Part shown: piece by piece, positions 32,114 through 42,726 of the stretch
Layout: every line of letters starts with the position of its first letter
How positions within the stretch are numbered: the first letter of the stretch is position 1
Assembly (NCBI GenBank): GCA_905147135.1
Contig: LR990052.1
Span: 131,501-195,500 of the forward strand
Length of the DNA: 64,000 nucleotides
From: Blastobasis lacticolella
Lineage: Eukaryota > Arthropoda > Insecta > Lepidoptera > Blastobasidae
Direction: 5' to 3'
Program-made: the position numbers and the translations under genes
The notes under the pieces: generated by a model
What the model saw: the letters and a program-made list of their open reading frames with translations, nothing else
Told to the model about the DNA's origin: nothing
Database searches by the model: none

Positions 32114-34002
32114 AGTCGGACAACCTGGGGTTGCAAGTTGGATCCTTTAACTATTAGGCCACCGGGACTCATATTACAAGACACACTGTTAAAGAGAAAA
32201 AGAAAACATGGCTCAGTCCCGTAGCAACACGATGAGTGGCACGGAATGCGCGCCATTGGCAGCAGCTGACGCAAACAACAGTTTCAAATGAGTATGGCCG
32301 CCGTTATCGCCCGCAAATTCTATAAATAATAAACCAAGGAAAACAATGTAGGTAACTATGTTTATGAATGAACTACGAGTGTGTTTCAGGTGATTTGCAC
32401 CGGCTCGTCGGTTAGCCAACAATGTAGCAGAAGGGATATTAACTTGCGTTCGAGACCTCTTGCGCAAAGTGTGTGCTGTTCAGTGATGCTGCGTTTTGCT
32501 GTATTGTAAGAAAGATTAGATTAAGGGTTACTCTAAATGGACGAGCCTTGTATGGTGTACGGAAGAATAAAATCTAACGCGATTCCCTTCCACGGGTGCC
32601 ATAGAAGGCGACTAATATTAGCATTGTACATAACAAGAGAGTATGGTTGATGCCAGTAGGTCCTTAAAATTATATAAAAAGACATAATACTTAAGTATTT
32701 GTAAGGGTTTGCAAATACCCCTTTTCATTTGTTGTCAGTTTTGTTTGTTTAACCAAATGTAATTTTATGAAGAGGGTAGGGTAGTTGACACAATGAAGTT
32801 AGTTAATGTTGTCTGAATATATCTACAAAGATTGATTTATATCGTATTTGTGAGTTACAAGAAATTAAAAAAAAATCCTATGAAAATTTCAACTCGCCTG
32901 TCAAGCATATGTACTTACTATGTACTTAGATATTATGGCAATACAGTACAATATGCCAATGTGGAGCAGGTTCAAGTCCAGTAGTGGACTGTGGAAACTG
33001 ACGAGCATGTACGAAGAGTGTAATCAATAGTACCTATCTACACCACACTGTGTAGGCATTAAGGATAGTAAAAAGCAAGACATACATGTACAAATAGAAA
33101 TTAACAGATCCAACCGCTCCCATACCAGAGCCGGGTAAAATAACAGAAAACCGAGTACCTACAGACTAATGAATCGGAAACTAAAATGTCGAATGAAAGT
33201 GTACGCGGCTCGCATTTCACGCCGTCGTATTTCGCCCGCTTTGCTGCAGTCAGCGCGAGCGCGCGCCGCCCGAACGTGACAGCGAACGAACACAAGTATC
33301 CACGCCACACAATTAAAAAGTATAGAACACTTGTGTCAAGATTTGCCTACACTTAAACAAATATTGTGTTAAAATTACCAGCGCTGCGAGCGAAATACTT
33401 CGGGTGCCGTGTAGAAGTAATCCGCGGCAACACTCAATAGCATATAGGTATTCGTTGTTGCAATATCTGATAGCGTGCTTTAAGACCAGTTTTAGTTACG
33501 TATTCTGTGTTAATTGGCAGTTATTTTTTCACTTGTTTTGTAAGTCATTGAGTTGTATTTATACCTACTGTCATCTTTATGTGATAAGCAATGTTTACGA
33601 CAGGTCTACGACATATTACAGTAGGGATAAATATATCTTACCTACTTAGATGGTCAAACGAAAGTCAACGTAATAATTGTTAATTATGTGTAGCATTATT
33701 GCTGAATGCTTTACATTACAGTGCATGTACCCTATCACATAGTTCGAATTGTTAAATATAAAGATTGTTGATTACCGAAATAATTGAATGAAATAAAGTT
33801 AAATTAATTATCCAGAACATAAAGTAACGACGGCCTTACTTGCTGCGTTGAGCGGGAGTCCGGGCGGGCGTCCACTCCGGGCCCTGTTATTGCTGACCTT
33901 TCTGACATTACGTCGCGCGAGCCACGTACTAAACCCGCAATGGATTAAAATCCATGACAGGCTCCTGGTCAACGCAGCGGACGCCATATGCACATTTTTT
34001 TT
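32114..34002. other. Non-coding stretch
   Basis: No gene. A block near 32700-32770 (TTTGCAAATACCCCTTTTCA, AACCAAATGTAATTTTATGA) resembles 47725-47790, so both may be a diverged repeat. Confidence 0.4.
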
Positions 34003-34330
34003 ATGACTTACGGTAGGCAAACATACAAGCGGGCCACCTGATAGGAAGTGATCACCACTGCCTATGGATATTAGCAACACCAAGAGTATCGCAAATACGT
34101 TGCCAACCTCTATAACACGTTGATCTGGCAGCAGAAAGGCAAATGCCCCTCCACTACTAAAGCCACAGTTCCCCAAATTCCCACCTCATGGAGCACTGGA
34201 GACCTTATTCACCGGCAGAAACACAATACTATTTAAAAGAGTATTCTGTCTTCTGAAAGGTGGAGGTACTTCCCCAGTCGGGCGGCTCCAGTTCGAACGG
34301 GATACCCCGCTATGCCCTACCTCTCTTAAA
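34003..34330 (+). repeat. Interspersed repeat, longer copy
   Basis: CCACCTGATAGGAAGTGATC, GCAACACCAAGAGTATCGC, CACCGGCAGAAACACAATAC. Combines the sequences seen at 26218 and 11840, indicating that these are parts of a single family. Confidence 0.6.
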
Positions 34331-34599
34331 ACCTATTTATAATTTTTTTATTGCCAAGGAAGGTACACGGATAGACGGCTACCATCGTCACGACATCCCT
34401 AACCTAAGCGGAATGCATTTCGATTGGATTGACACTGTCTGCTATAACACCAAGCAAGCTGCTAAACTACGAATGACGAGAACTCGAATAGTAAATAACG
34501 AGTCCATCAACACTACAGGAAGAATTGAAGCAAATACCGCGATACACATACATTTGTCGTGTGAAAGCACATGAAGGTGACGATGAGCAATCCACCGAA

Positions 34600-34735
34600 T
34601 GGCACGACAAGGGCGAAAGGGGCTCGGTGGCTCGGACAGGTGATAAAGTCCGCGGTGTCGTGACCGCCGGCCGTCTAATTAGAATACGCGGGACTAGGCA
34701 CGCGGGGCGCGGGGCGCGGTCAGTGTAGGTAGAGT
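34600..34735. promoter_or_regulatory. GC-rich island with TAATTA site
   Basis: GTGACCGCCGGCCGTCTAATTAG and a GGGGCGCGGGGCGCGG run like that at 27.5 kb. Confidence 0.3.
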
Positions 34736-34784
34736 ATTAACATGTCTATAATAATAAATATTGTATAATTATAGACATGTTAAT
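34736..34784. repeat. Perfect 17-bp hairpin
   Basis: ATTAACATGTCTATAAT at 34736-34752 and its exact reverse complement at 34768-34784, with a 15-nt AT loop. It lies immediately after a GC island. Could be a cruciform-forming site or a tiny inverted-repeat remnant. Confidence 0.75.
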
Positions 34785-35459
34785 CTCTTGTCTATTACAT
34801 ATTACCGCGTCTTTCACACGTCACACAGGAATATAAGGAGGTGTTCGGGCTTCATATAGCTCTACTAACCGTAAATATCAAATGCACGATATTGAAGAGC
34901 TCAAGCGAACAAGAACTCTTGGAAAGTGTTACAGCTTGGAAAGGCATACAATGAGAGGCTTATGCAAATATTTTATTTTACAATTTAACTACAGCAGGCC
35001 ACCTTTATTTATTTTTATTGGCCAGCTGGCCGGTGACAAACGAATAGATAGCCCACCTTATGGTAATAAGCGGTGACGATTCATGCACTTTGAGTAACAA
35101 AAATGCAGAACCGCAGCTGCGTTGTATACTGTGAGGTACACTGAAATTCCTCATTTGCCTTGGCTATATTTTATACTTTAAACCAATATAGTTCCTTGAT
35201 GGCAGAAACAGATAAGAGTCATCTCACAAAGAGACCACCTCATAAAACTTTTAGTGACCCTCATTGATTGTAATTATTTATTGGTTCATATTGTTTACTC
35301 GCGTGTAGTTAATCAAGTTTATCAATAGTGTGAGGAAGCAGCGTTTGACATAGATGTTACTAATAATCCGAGTGTCCAGTTTGCGTAACTTTTGTAAGAT
35401 ATAGCTAAGTTAATTGCTAACTTATGTCTTTGTTAGTGTAAGTTACCTCACTCTCTCGT
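34785..35459. other. Non-coding stretch
   Basis: Contains a diverged repeat copy at 34998-35075; no gene. Confidence 0.4.
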
Positions 35460-35640
35460 GTGGCGCGACAAAGCACGTCATGGAACGCATAGCCGCAGCT
35501 AGCGCGCGTCGCGGCGCGGTGTCGCCGTGGCTGTCGGGCTCGGCCGGCCTTCACTAATCATGCTAATACGCTGCCGCCCCCCCCCCCGCCCCGCGCCCCA
35601 CCTCGTAAATAGTGAAGAAATATCGGCCCGCTGCCCCCTG
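35460..35640. promoter_or_regulatory. CpG island with poly-C run
   Basis: GCGCGCGTCGCGGCGCGGTG, CTAATCATGCTAATACGC and a run of about 13 C near 35576-35588. No protein frame. Confidence 0.35.
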
Positions 35641-36485
35641 GGACAACCAAGCCCGCCCAGGCTTTTTCATTAACTTAAAAACATTCATGCATGCCCCTGC
35701 TGTAACTTAAAACGCGAATTATATGCCTGATGGAGATATTGTACGATATATTTTACGAAATTACCTACTTACTCACTTTTTAATGTAGTCATTTTGTTTT
35801 ATTTTGTAATTGAATGTAAACTGAGTAGTACAAAAAGGTAAGAGTAGAGTTGGTACTCGTTGTTTTAAGAATATATTTAAAGTTATTTCTAAGTTCTATC
35901 CACATTGTTGTTAATTGAAATTTTATGATCCAAATAAATAGAATTGTAATAAATCTGTTAAAACACCAAACTAAATAATTACTTGTACGTCAGTTTAATC
36001 TATATATTATAACCAGAAACGGAATTAAACGCTTGAATTCCACTAGACAGTTTGATTTTCCACCTCTTCCACCCGACCGACCTAAGGGCTTCCCTCGGCC
36101 GATAACCAGTTGGAATTGGAGCGGTGTAGTGTGACCTTTCGCAAACAAAGGCCGAGCCGCCGCGCCCAGCCGAGAGGGTGTGATGCCATCATTCACCCTA
36201 TGTTATTAGTTCGCCCGAAATGGCCATTTGTAGCCAGAACACTAGTTAATAAGTATTTAGTTGTTTTGAGGCACAAATTAGTGAGGTGGGAAAATTACGT
36301 AGGTTCATAAGTATTTTAGAAGCTTAGGAAATGGCTACACCCACCTGATGGAAAGCCACCCACAATATCTACGATTCATACACAAAGATTAGAGAAATTG
36401 TAGAACTGCCGATTATCCGAGGCATGGTTTCCTAGGATGGCGGTGACGTTATGTATCGTGTCGTCTTTTGTTCTAAAACGTTGAC
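35641..36485. other. Non-coding stretch
   Basis: Nothing recognised. Confidence 0.4.
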
Positions 36486-36592
36486 TCATCATCACAGCCC
36501 ATAACAGTCAACTGTAGGACTTAGGGCCTCTTCTACGAAAAGGGAGGTTATTGCCATAATCTCCACCCTTGGTAAGCGGGTTGGAGAAACAT
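36486..36592 (-). repeat. CAT/GAT-tailed SINE, 3' fragment
   Basis: CATCATCACAGCCCATAACAG, GGTTATTGCCATAATCTCC, GCGGGTTGGAGA; truncated before the 5' half. Confidence 0.8.
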
Positions 36593-37019
36593 TGACTATG
36601 ATTTTCTAGAGAGAGGCCAAAAGCACGGTGCCGTTTTGTTTTCATTCCATAAACATTTTAGTGACTTCTAATGCCGTCGTCCTATGGCGGCACAGCTATC
36701 CTAGGAAAGCGTCCCTTGAGCGCGGCGTGCCGTAAGCGCTAGGCTAAATCTATATGGCTTTATTAACACGTCATGGTTTCAGATGGTTGGTTGGGATACT
36801 TGATTTCATTGACGGAATACCTAATAGTTACAAGTAAAATCCAACAATCGATACACGTAAAATCCAACACATAACATTGCTTTACAAATCTACCAGAAAT
36901 AAGCATCCCATTCAACGTCATCGTCACTACCGCTACAAATTAGCCAATTGTAATCGCACGCTGTACCAGCTAAACCAATTTATTAACGTGTTATGAATAC
37001 CCTTTGTGTTATTGTGTTA

Positions 37020-37200
37020 CGTCGAGTCGCGTCGATGTCGAGTCCCGCGGTGGGCGCCAGGACGGACGTCGCAGGGAGGGGGAAGGGCGAACCACCAGCC
37101 CCCCTCCCGGTAAAGTATACCCAAGGAGGAGGGGGGTTATTCTATGCCACAGGTGTCTCGCCCGTCGCTTTGCCGCCACAGGTGCCCCGCGGGGCCTCGT
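37020..37200. promoter_or_regulatory. GC-rich island
   Basis: CpG-rich, no motif-bearing frame (three overlapping ~68-codon frames cancel each other as evidence). Confidence 0.3.
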
Positions 37201-37426
37201 AGATATCTGATTCACCGCTGAACTACGTGACCCAGTAACGTCCCATCAGCGTAATGCTTGTTACATTGCATTGAGTGCTGTGTCATGACGGCTTGACTGA
37301 TCAATCAGTGTCGATCGAGAGATTTTTGGAAGGTTTGTTAGGGTCGCAGTGTGATTGCGGGCAGAATGAAATAGATCCAGTTATAATAGGTTTCAAACTC
37401 AATAGAAAAAAAGGAAAAACAATTCA

Positions 37427-37715
37427 TCACGACCTGAGTGGTTCAGGTGGTTAACATGTCTGCCACGCAAAGGTCCCGGGTTGGATTCCCGGCCGAGCAG
37501 AAGTTGAAATGTTGAATTATAATTTCTGGGTTTATTTATTTATTATACAACTTAAACAATATTATGAAGAAGTTACATTTCTGGGTGTTATACGTACAAT
37601 TATTTTAAAATATAATTAGTTCATCTGTTATCATGCACCCATATCACAAGCTTTGCTTACTTTGGGGCTAGATGGTGCTGTGTGAATTGATCAAGCATAT
37701 TTATTTGAGCGTGAC
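37427..37715 (+). repeat. tRNA-derived SINE3, complete with internal AT expansion
   Basis: Head GACCTGAGTGGTTCAGGTGG, B box GGTTGGATTCC, 3' block CACAAGCTTTGCTTACTTTG and GGGCTAGATGGTGCTGTG. About 60 bp longer than 14507-14735 because of AT-rich sequence in the middle. Confidence 0.8.
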
Positions 37716-38538
37716 AGCTGTAAATGACTATGAGGTCAATGTCTTTTCTTCAGTTGTTTCCCTATTGGCGTGTTAGTTCCTTTTTACTTACCTATTAGAA
37801 AACATTTTTATGAAACATCCTTTATGAATGTCGTACTAGCTATTCCCTGCTCGGAGTGATTATGCATTTAACCCGACCCTAATCTGAGAAAATGCTGTCC
37901 GAGGTAGCCAGAGTATTATTTATCTGACAACATACGCACTAGACATCCGAGCTCTATCCAAGTTTAGTCGCGTGACAAGAAAGCTGATGAATTTTGATAG
38001 CCGTATTCTATATAGCATATAGATATAATAACGTTTTGTGGCTAGTTATCGGATAGGATTGGATGCAGCACGTAAACGATCAAGTGTCGATCAAAGCGAC
38101 TCAAGCAATAAAACAAAAATGCATTACCACTATTTATGACTACAATGATACTACATTGATCGTTTAATTTACTCATGCTAGAGTCTAAGTAATTTTCATA
38201 ACAGTCAGGGTTGTCAAAACGTCACGACTTACCTGCCTATATATAATATTTGTAAGGATAAAGCACAGTATGTTAGAAGAACGAGAGGGGTCGAAGTGCA
38301 GTAGGTAGAGTAGGACCCTGGATTAACAGCTAGTGTAGCTAAAATTGTAGAACAATTTTTACATAGGTAGGTTTATAGTCATGCATGATTCATGCTGTGA
38401 GTATTAAGTAGGAGTGCAATTACCTTGTATAAACATAATTTGTATTCCATTGTACATGAACTATTGTAATTCACGTTGGTTATCCTAATAAATAACATAA
38501 ATAAATATAAATATAGCTTATTACACTCGGTCAGTTCG
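37716..38538. other. Non-coding stretch
   Basis: No gene or clear repeat. Confidence 0.4.
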
Positions 38539-38553
38539 TTTTACAAGTAGACT

Positions 38554-38934
38554 CATCATCATCATCGTAGCGTTAATGTCCCGGGTATGCTCTCGCGCAC
38601 GAGGGCCCGGGGTCCGCCATGACCATGATCCAGGATTTGGCAGATCAGGTAATTACAGTGGAGCGACTGCCATCTGACCGCCGTGACCCTGCCAACAGGG
38701 GAACCTGACCGGATTAGATCATGGTTTACACATTCAGTCTCCCGAATGTGCAGGTTTCATCACTATGTTTTCCCTCATCGTAAGAGCATCGGTTAGTGGT
38801 CAACTAATGTACATAACTTAGAAAAGAGTTATTGGTACATGGTGGCAGTGGGATTCGAGCCCGATACCTCTCGCTTGCGAGTCAGATACAACAGTAGTAA
38901 CAACCACTCGGCCACCGACGCTTGTTTTACAAGC
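38554..38934 (-). repeat. SINE1, full length with target-site duplication
   Basis: Reversed copy with a CAT-type tail at 38554. Flanking duplication TTTTACAAGTAGACT (38539-38553) and TTTTACAAGCAGACT (38935-38949), 14 of 15 identical. Confidence 0.9.
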
Positions 38935-39519
38935 AGACTGATGCTGCCTAAAAACCGTGTCACGTGGAATTTGGAACGTGCGGCAGTTGCCTGTTATGAT
39001 ATGCGTTCAAAGGGCTTCTTGATATTCCAAACTATTACAAAATTATAAATGCACTTAGTTTCAACTTCTTCCTACACAATTTGTATGAAACGTTATCTTA
39101 ATCAACTATATTTTATAAGTTGGTCGAGTTACTCCCTAACTTGAGGAGTCTACTTAACTGCTTTCAAACTTTCTCCTATCTTTTTCTTGAAAGCTAAATA
39201 TTTCGGATATAGATAGCTAACTCGAGAATGTTCTCTTCTCATTTAATGTCTAAGATCTGTATAACGACAGCCCGCACAATGGGATATGAATATATGTTGG
39301 GGAGGCACCCACAAAACCCACTTTTTCAAGATTATATTTTACAACTTTGTCGACCTATTTATTGTATAATAATACAAAATTTGAGCTCCCTGCTACAAGT
39401 AGCCAAGTAGTAGGTGAGATGGTGGTCAAATGCCTGACTAAACTAATACTAATTTAAAAAATGTAGTCTGAGTAAAACCGCCGACAGACGGACAGACAGA
39501 CGACCAAATAAATAAAAAT

Positions 39520-39566
39520 AAATATGCTTGTACAGATTCACACAGCACCATCGAGCCCCAAAGTAA
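39520..39566 (-). repeat. SINE3 3' part, split by a MITE
   Basis: Reversed AATAAATATGCTTGTACAG, CACAGCACCATCGAGCCCC, AAAGTAA. Its continuation AGCAAACCTTGTGTTATGGG lies at 39792-39812, after the MITE. Confidence 0.75.
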
Positions 39567-39789
39567 TGCGCTTATTACACATTCCTAAATTCAGTAACTG
39601 AATTCAGAAACAAAAAGCGTGAGAGCAAATCAAAGTGGAATGTATTGCTCATAGAATAAGGTCCATTTTTGTATCTCGGATTTTTGAAAAGCGGAGCGAC
39701 GCGTGACTTAATATAAGTGATACAAATCTGCTCTCACGCTTTTTGTTTCTGAATTCAGTTACTAAATTTAGGAATGTGTAATAAGCGCA
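39567..39789. mobile_element. 223-bp MITE with 61-bp terminal inverted repeats
   Basis: 39567-39627 and 39729-39789 match as inverted repeats in 60 of 61 positions (TGCGCTTATTACACATTCC start). It interrupts a SINE3 copy. Comparison with intact SINE3 (CCAAAGTAAGC) gives a 3-bp target duplication, TAA on the left and TGA (one change) on the right. A three-base TWA-type target fits the PIF/Harbinger superfamily. Non-autonomous, 101-bp interior. Confidence 0.85.
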
Positions 39790-39815
39790 TGAGCAAACCT
39801 TGTGTTATGGGTGTT

Positions 39816-40500
39816 AGCTGAAAAATACTTTTTTTAAAATAGTAAAAATGGGAGGCAAACGAGCAATCTTTAAATTTCATTTGACATAAATAACGATAAA
39901 CGCGATACTTAAATGAACATTTTGAGGGCAGCGTTTACATGTAACTGCTCGGTGCTAGTAGAGTGCGGCGGTACGTATGAAGACTGGTCCAAAATGTCTC
40001 TGCCCAAACGGGCTGCCCGCACGCTATGGCCGGTGGGACTCGTGGGCTCCATGCTACAGAATAACCCAAGTTTAATCAGTGTAATGAGCTCTCTAGGTGT
40101 AGTAAGATTATGGTAATGAGACAACTCAAAAAATAGGGGTGTTATAAGATATGTATGTTTATGGAAATGTGTATCAGTGGCATTGTAGCTAGGAGAGCTT
40201 GCCAAGTCGAAATTTACGGGACTTGGCAAAAATAATAGAGGGGAATTTACTAAGTGAACATATTGTTCTCTATTGATGTATCAGTGCTGAACTACTTATG
40301 AATAGAATTCATATTATGCAGCTTTATAAAATTTGAACAGAATATTACAAACCTTAATCAAACGGTATATGATTAATTTTTTAATAAGTTGTATGAGTTT
40401 TTTCGAAGGATGAGTTTAATGAGTAACATTAATTCGTTTTATGACCTATACGAGCTATCCAGCATAACAAGTTCAAAATCGCTCGGGGACAGGTACGACC
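39816..40500. other. Non-coding flank of the virus-like cluster
   Basis: A 106-codon minus-strand frame (39909-40229) has no recognised motif. No clear boundary or target duplication for the cluster was found here. A TATAC-type sequence at 40447-40451 lies about 50 nt before the ATG at 40501 and could be the TATA region of the next gene. Confidence 0.35.
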
Positions 40501-41614
40501 ATGTCCCTTCATTACTTTGCAGTGGTGTTATGCGTTTTCATTGCAGGAGTATCATGTAAGTATTTTAAATCTGTGATATTTAAAAAAGTAATAACTAAGA
40601 TAACAGTTGCCGGATGATGGACGATGTGGCCCAATGGAATATTGAATTGAAAATGAAAATTGACAAATGTATCAATGCAATGTAATCATATTTAAATGTA
40701 CCTGTGGGTTTCTTGCCGTTTCTCCCACAGATGGTCATTTTCCTAACTGAAGCGGCATACTGACAGACAGACGACATTCTTTTTACTTATTTGTTCCGAG
40801 CTTAGGGGGCGACGCGGGTAGGCCGGCTGGTGCGTGCGGGTGCTCGCGCCGGCGGGCTGGCTGGGGCCGGGCGCGCGCCGCACATGATTCGCCGGCGGTT
40901 ATGTGCGTGGCGCGTATCGGTGCCCGGTGTCTCGCCGGAGTAAGCCCTCGTGCGCGCTGATCGGTCTGCATGCGTCGCCCCCTACCTGGATGAGCTCGCT
41001 CAACTTCCCTTTGTTTTCCGTTAGATTTTTGACTTTGAAAAGAGATTAATTAACGTAATCCTAATTCAATAAATACTTTTTCATATCTAGGTGAATTGAA
41101 ATGTACTTGTGTCGCATACATTAAGGGAAGAGCATTGGGCGCGATAACGAAGAGGTCTGGGTTCGATTCCCAGTCAAAGCTATCTAATTTATTTTTTCGG
41201 TTCTTCTACATTCTCATTGAGAAGATCTGCTACTTTTCGGCTTTCGGGTTTCTAAATTTTGAATATATATTATTTATTCTAGCTACTAGACGGCATTATT
41301 CGATTGTTAAAATTGTTTTAGGGATACAAGTAGCGCCTATACAAGCAATACCACCTGAAAACGTTATCAGCCCGACCTCCGTACGACAAAAAACCAGAAC
41401 AATGTTGGTGAGCACTGAAACCACACAAGGTATCCCCGACTCCACCATGTCAGTTGGTCAAGAAAATCAATATCATAGTTCCAGGTCTCCTAGAATGAAG
41501 CGAGGAATTTTTTACTTTTATTTTTGTAAAAAAACTGGTAGGTCATCTTGGGATCCTCGAATATGGTGTATACCAAATTGGTTTATGAGCATTGCACGAG
41601 TGTTGAGTATCTAA
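40501..41614 (+). CDS. Two-exon gene for a small secreted precursor
   Basis: Exon 1 (40501-40555) encodes MSLHYFAVVLCVFIAGVS, a textbook signal peptide, and ends in a perfect GTAAGT donor at 40556. Exon 2 (41322-41614) follows a TTGTTTTAG acceptor. The phase-1 junction keeps the frame, giving 115 residues. The middle is Thr/Ser/Gln/Pro-rich; then SPRMKR is an RxKR furin-type site, and a 36-residue tail follows with two cysteines (FYFCKKTGRSSWDPRIWCIP). This layout of signal peptide, propeptide, dibasic cleavage and short one-disulfide C-terminal peptide recalls insect cytokine precursors (growth-blocking/stress-response peptides), but the spacing differs and the match is only architectural. 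AATAAA lies at 41812. The frame is intact, unlike the two pseudogenes downstream. A host origin is possible; bracoviral secreted genes also often have a signal-peptide first exon. Confidence 0.6.
40803..41090 (+). repeat. GC-rich element inside the intron
   Basis: TAGGGGGCGACGC at 40803-40815 and its exact reverse complement at 40972-40984 bracket a GC-rich core. The adjoining 40960-41085 is repeated in reverse at 60943-61070 (GAGCTCGCTCAACTTCCC, AGATTAATTAACGTAATCC, ATAAATACTTTTTCAT). This is a dispersed element that inserted into the intron of the secreted-precursor gene. Confidence 0.6.
41110..41182 (+). repeat. tRNA-like remnant in the intron
   Basis: CTGGGTTCGATTCCCAG (a perfect T-arm with B box) preceded by GGAAGAGCATTGGGCGCGATA. 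The acceptor stem and anticodon arm do not pair, so it is not a working tRNA; probably the head of an old SINE. GCGCGATAAC occurs inside it (41139-41148). Confidence 0.4.
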
Positions 41615-41811
41615 TACCGCGACACAGGTTTACTAATATTAACTAAATCAAATAACCTTTCACTTAATAAACTGACGTCATTAGGTCTTAGATAACTTTA
41701 CCTACGTGATAGTTATAATTTTTTTCTATCGAAGACTTTTGAGTTCAGAATAATACGATTTGTCGACGTATTAAACTATTACTAAAAAGTTATTGACCAT
41801 AATGTATTTTG

Positions 41812-41817
41812 AATAAA
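41812..41817 (+). terminator. Poly(A) signal of the secreted-precursor gene
   Basis: AATAAA about 200 nt after the stop codon in T-rich sequence. Confidence 0.5.
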
Positions 41818-42726
41818 GAAAATGAAATGTATTTATTTAATTAAAAATTCCTGATAGGGACATTGAATCATTAAGGCATCGAAACAAAAAGGATAACACC
41901 ATGGCTTATTTCATAATTTTACTTATATTTGAGCAATCAACATTACGAAAAATGTACTCGCAAGCCGAACGTATGAGTCTAACAGTGAAAGTCCTTTATT
42001 TAGGAGATCGAGTCCTGGAGCTGTAATGAAGTACAAATTGAGAGGGGTTTAAAGGCAGATTATGATTTTGCGCGGCGTGATTTAAAAGTTATGTGCTCTC
42101 GTGAAAGATTTGTAGAAATCGACGTAGAAATGGCTATGCTTTATTGAAGTAAGTAATATCATTTTTTCTTTTTTCTTTTTTCCTTGGTCTTTTTTTAATT
42201 TGCATCTAAATTGTACTCGTGAGATAACTACATTATTTGTATTATTATTGGTTATCAGAAAATCTATTAATAAATTACAATGAAATTATGTTTCAATGAG
42301 CAGACTTGAATGGGTATAATAATCACAAGCTCATCCTAGAAATGAGTTGGTGTTCTCAGAGTTTAAAAGCCTCTTTGTTTACTAAGAAGTGGTTTAGTTT
42401 GAATCGTAACTCCTACAGGACAGTTCCGTATGAATATATTGAGTCACAATCATTTACATACTGTGTTTTATTGTTACAAGAGTAATTAAACTTTTCAGTT
42501 ATTGGAAGAATTTTTGGTTCTCGTGCAAATACCATTAAACTCAGTAGGTGTACAAATAATTAATTAAATACCTGGGGCTTTTTAAGACTGTAAAATAAAC
42601 AGTAATCAGATAAAAAAGCAGAGCTTTCGGGTAGAGACCTACTTCATAAGCTTCAGTTTTAACTTAGAGACACATACATTAAATATTTATTTCATCAAAC
42701 AAAAATAATACGTTTACGTTTAAATC
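41818..42726. other. AT-rich intergenic DNA within the virus-like cluster
   Basis: No coding frame can be supported, although 41940-42130 has some coding-like composition broken by stops. It could hold another decayed viral gene. Confidence 0.35.

Noticed and set aside
41110..41182. Functional tRNA gene
   Set aside because: Only the T-arm is intact; the acceptor and anticodon stems do not pair.
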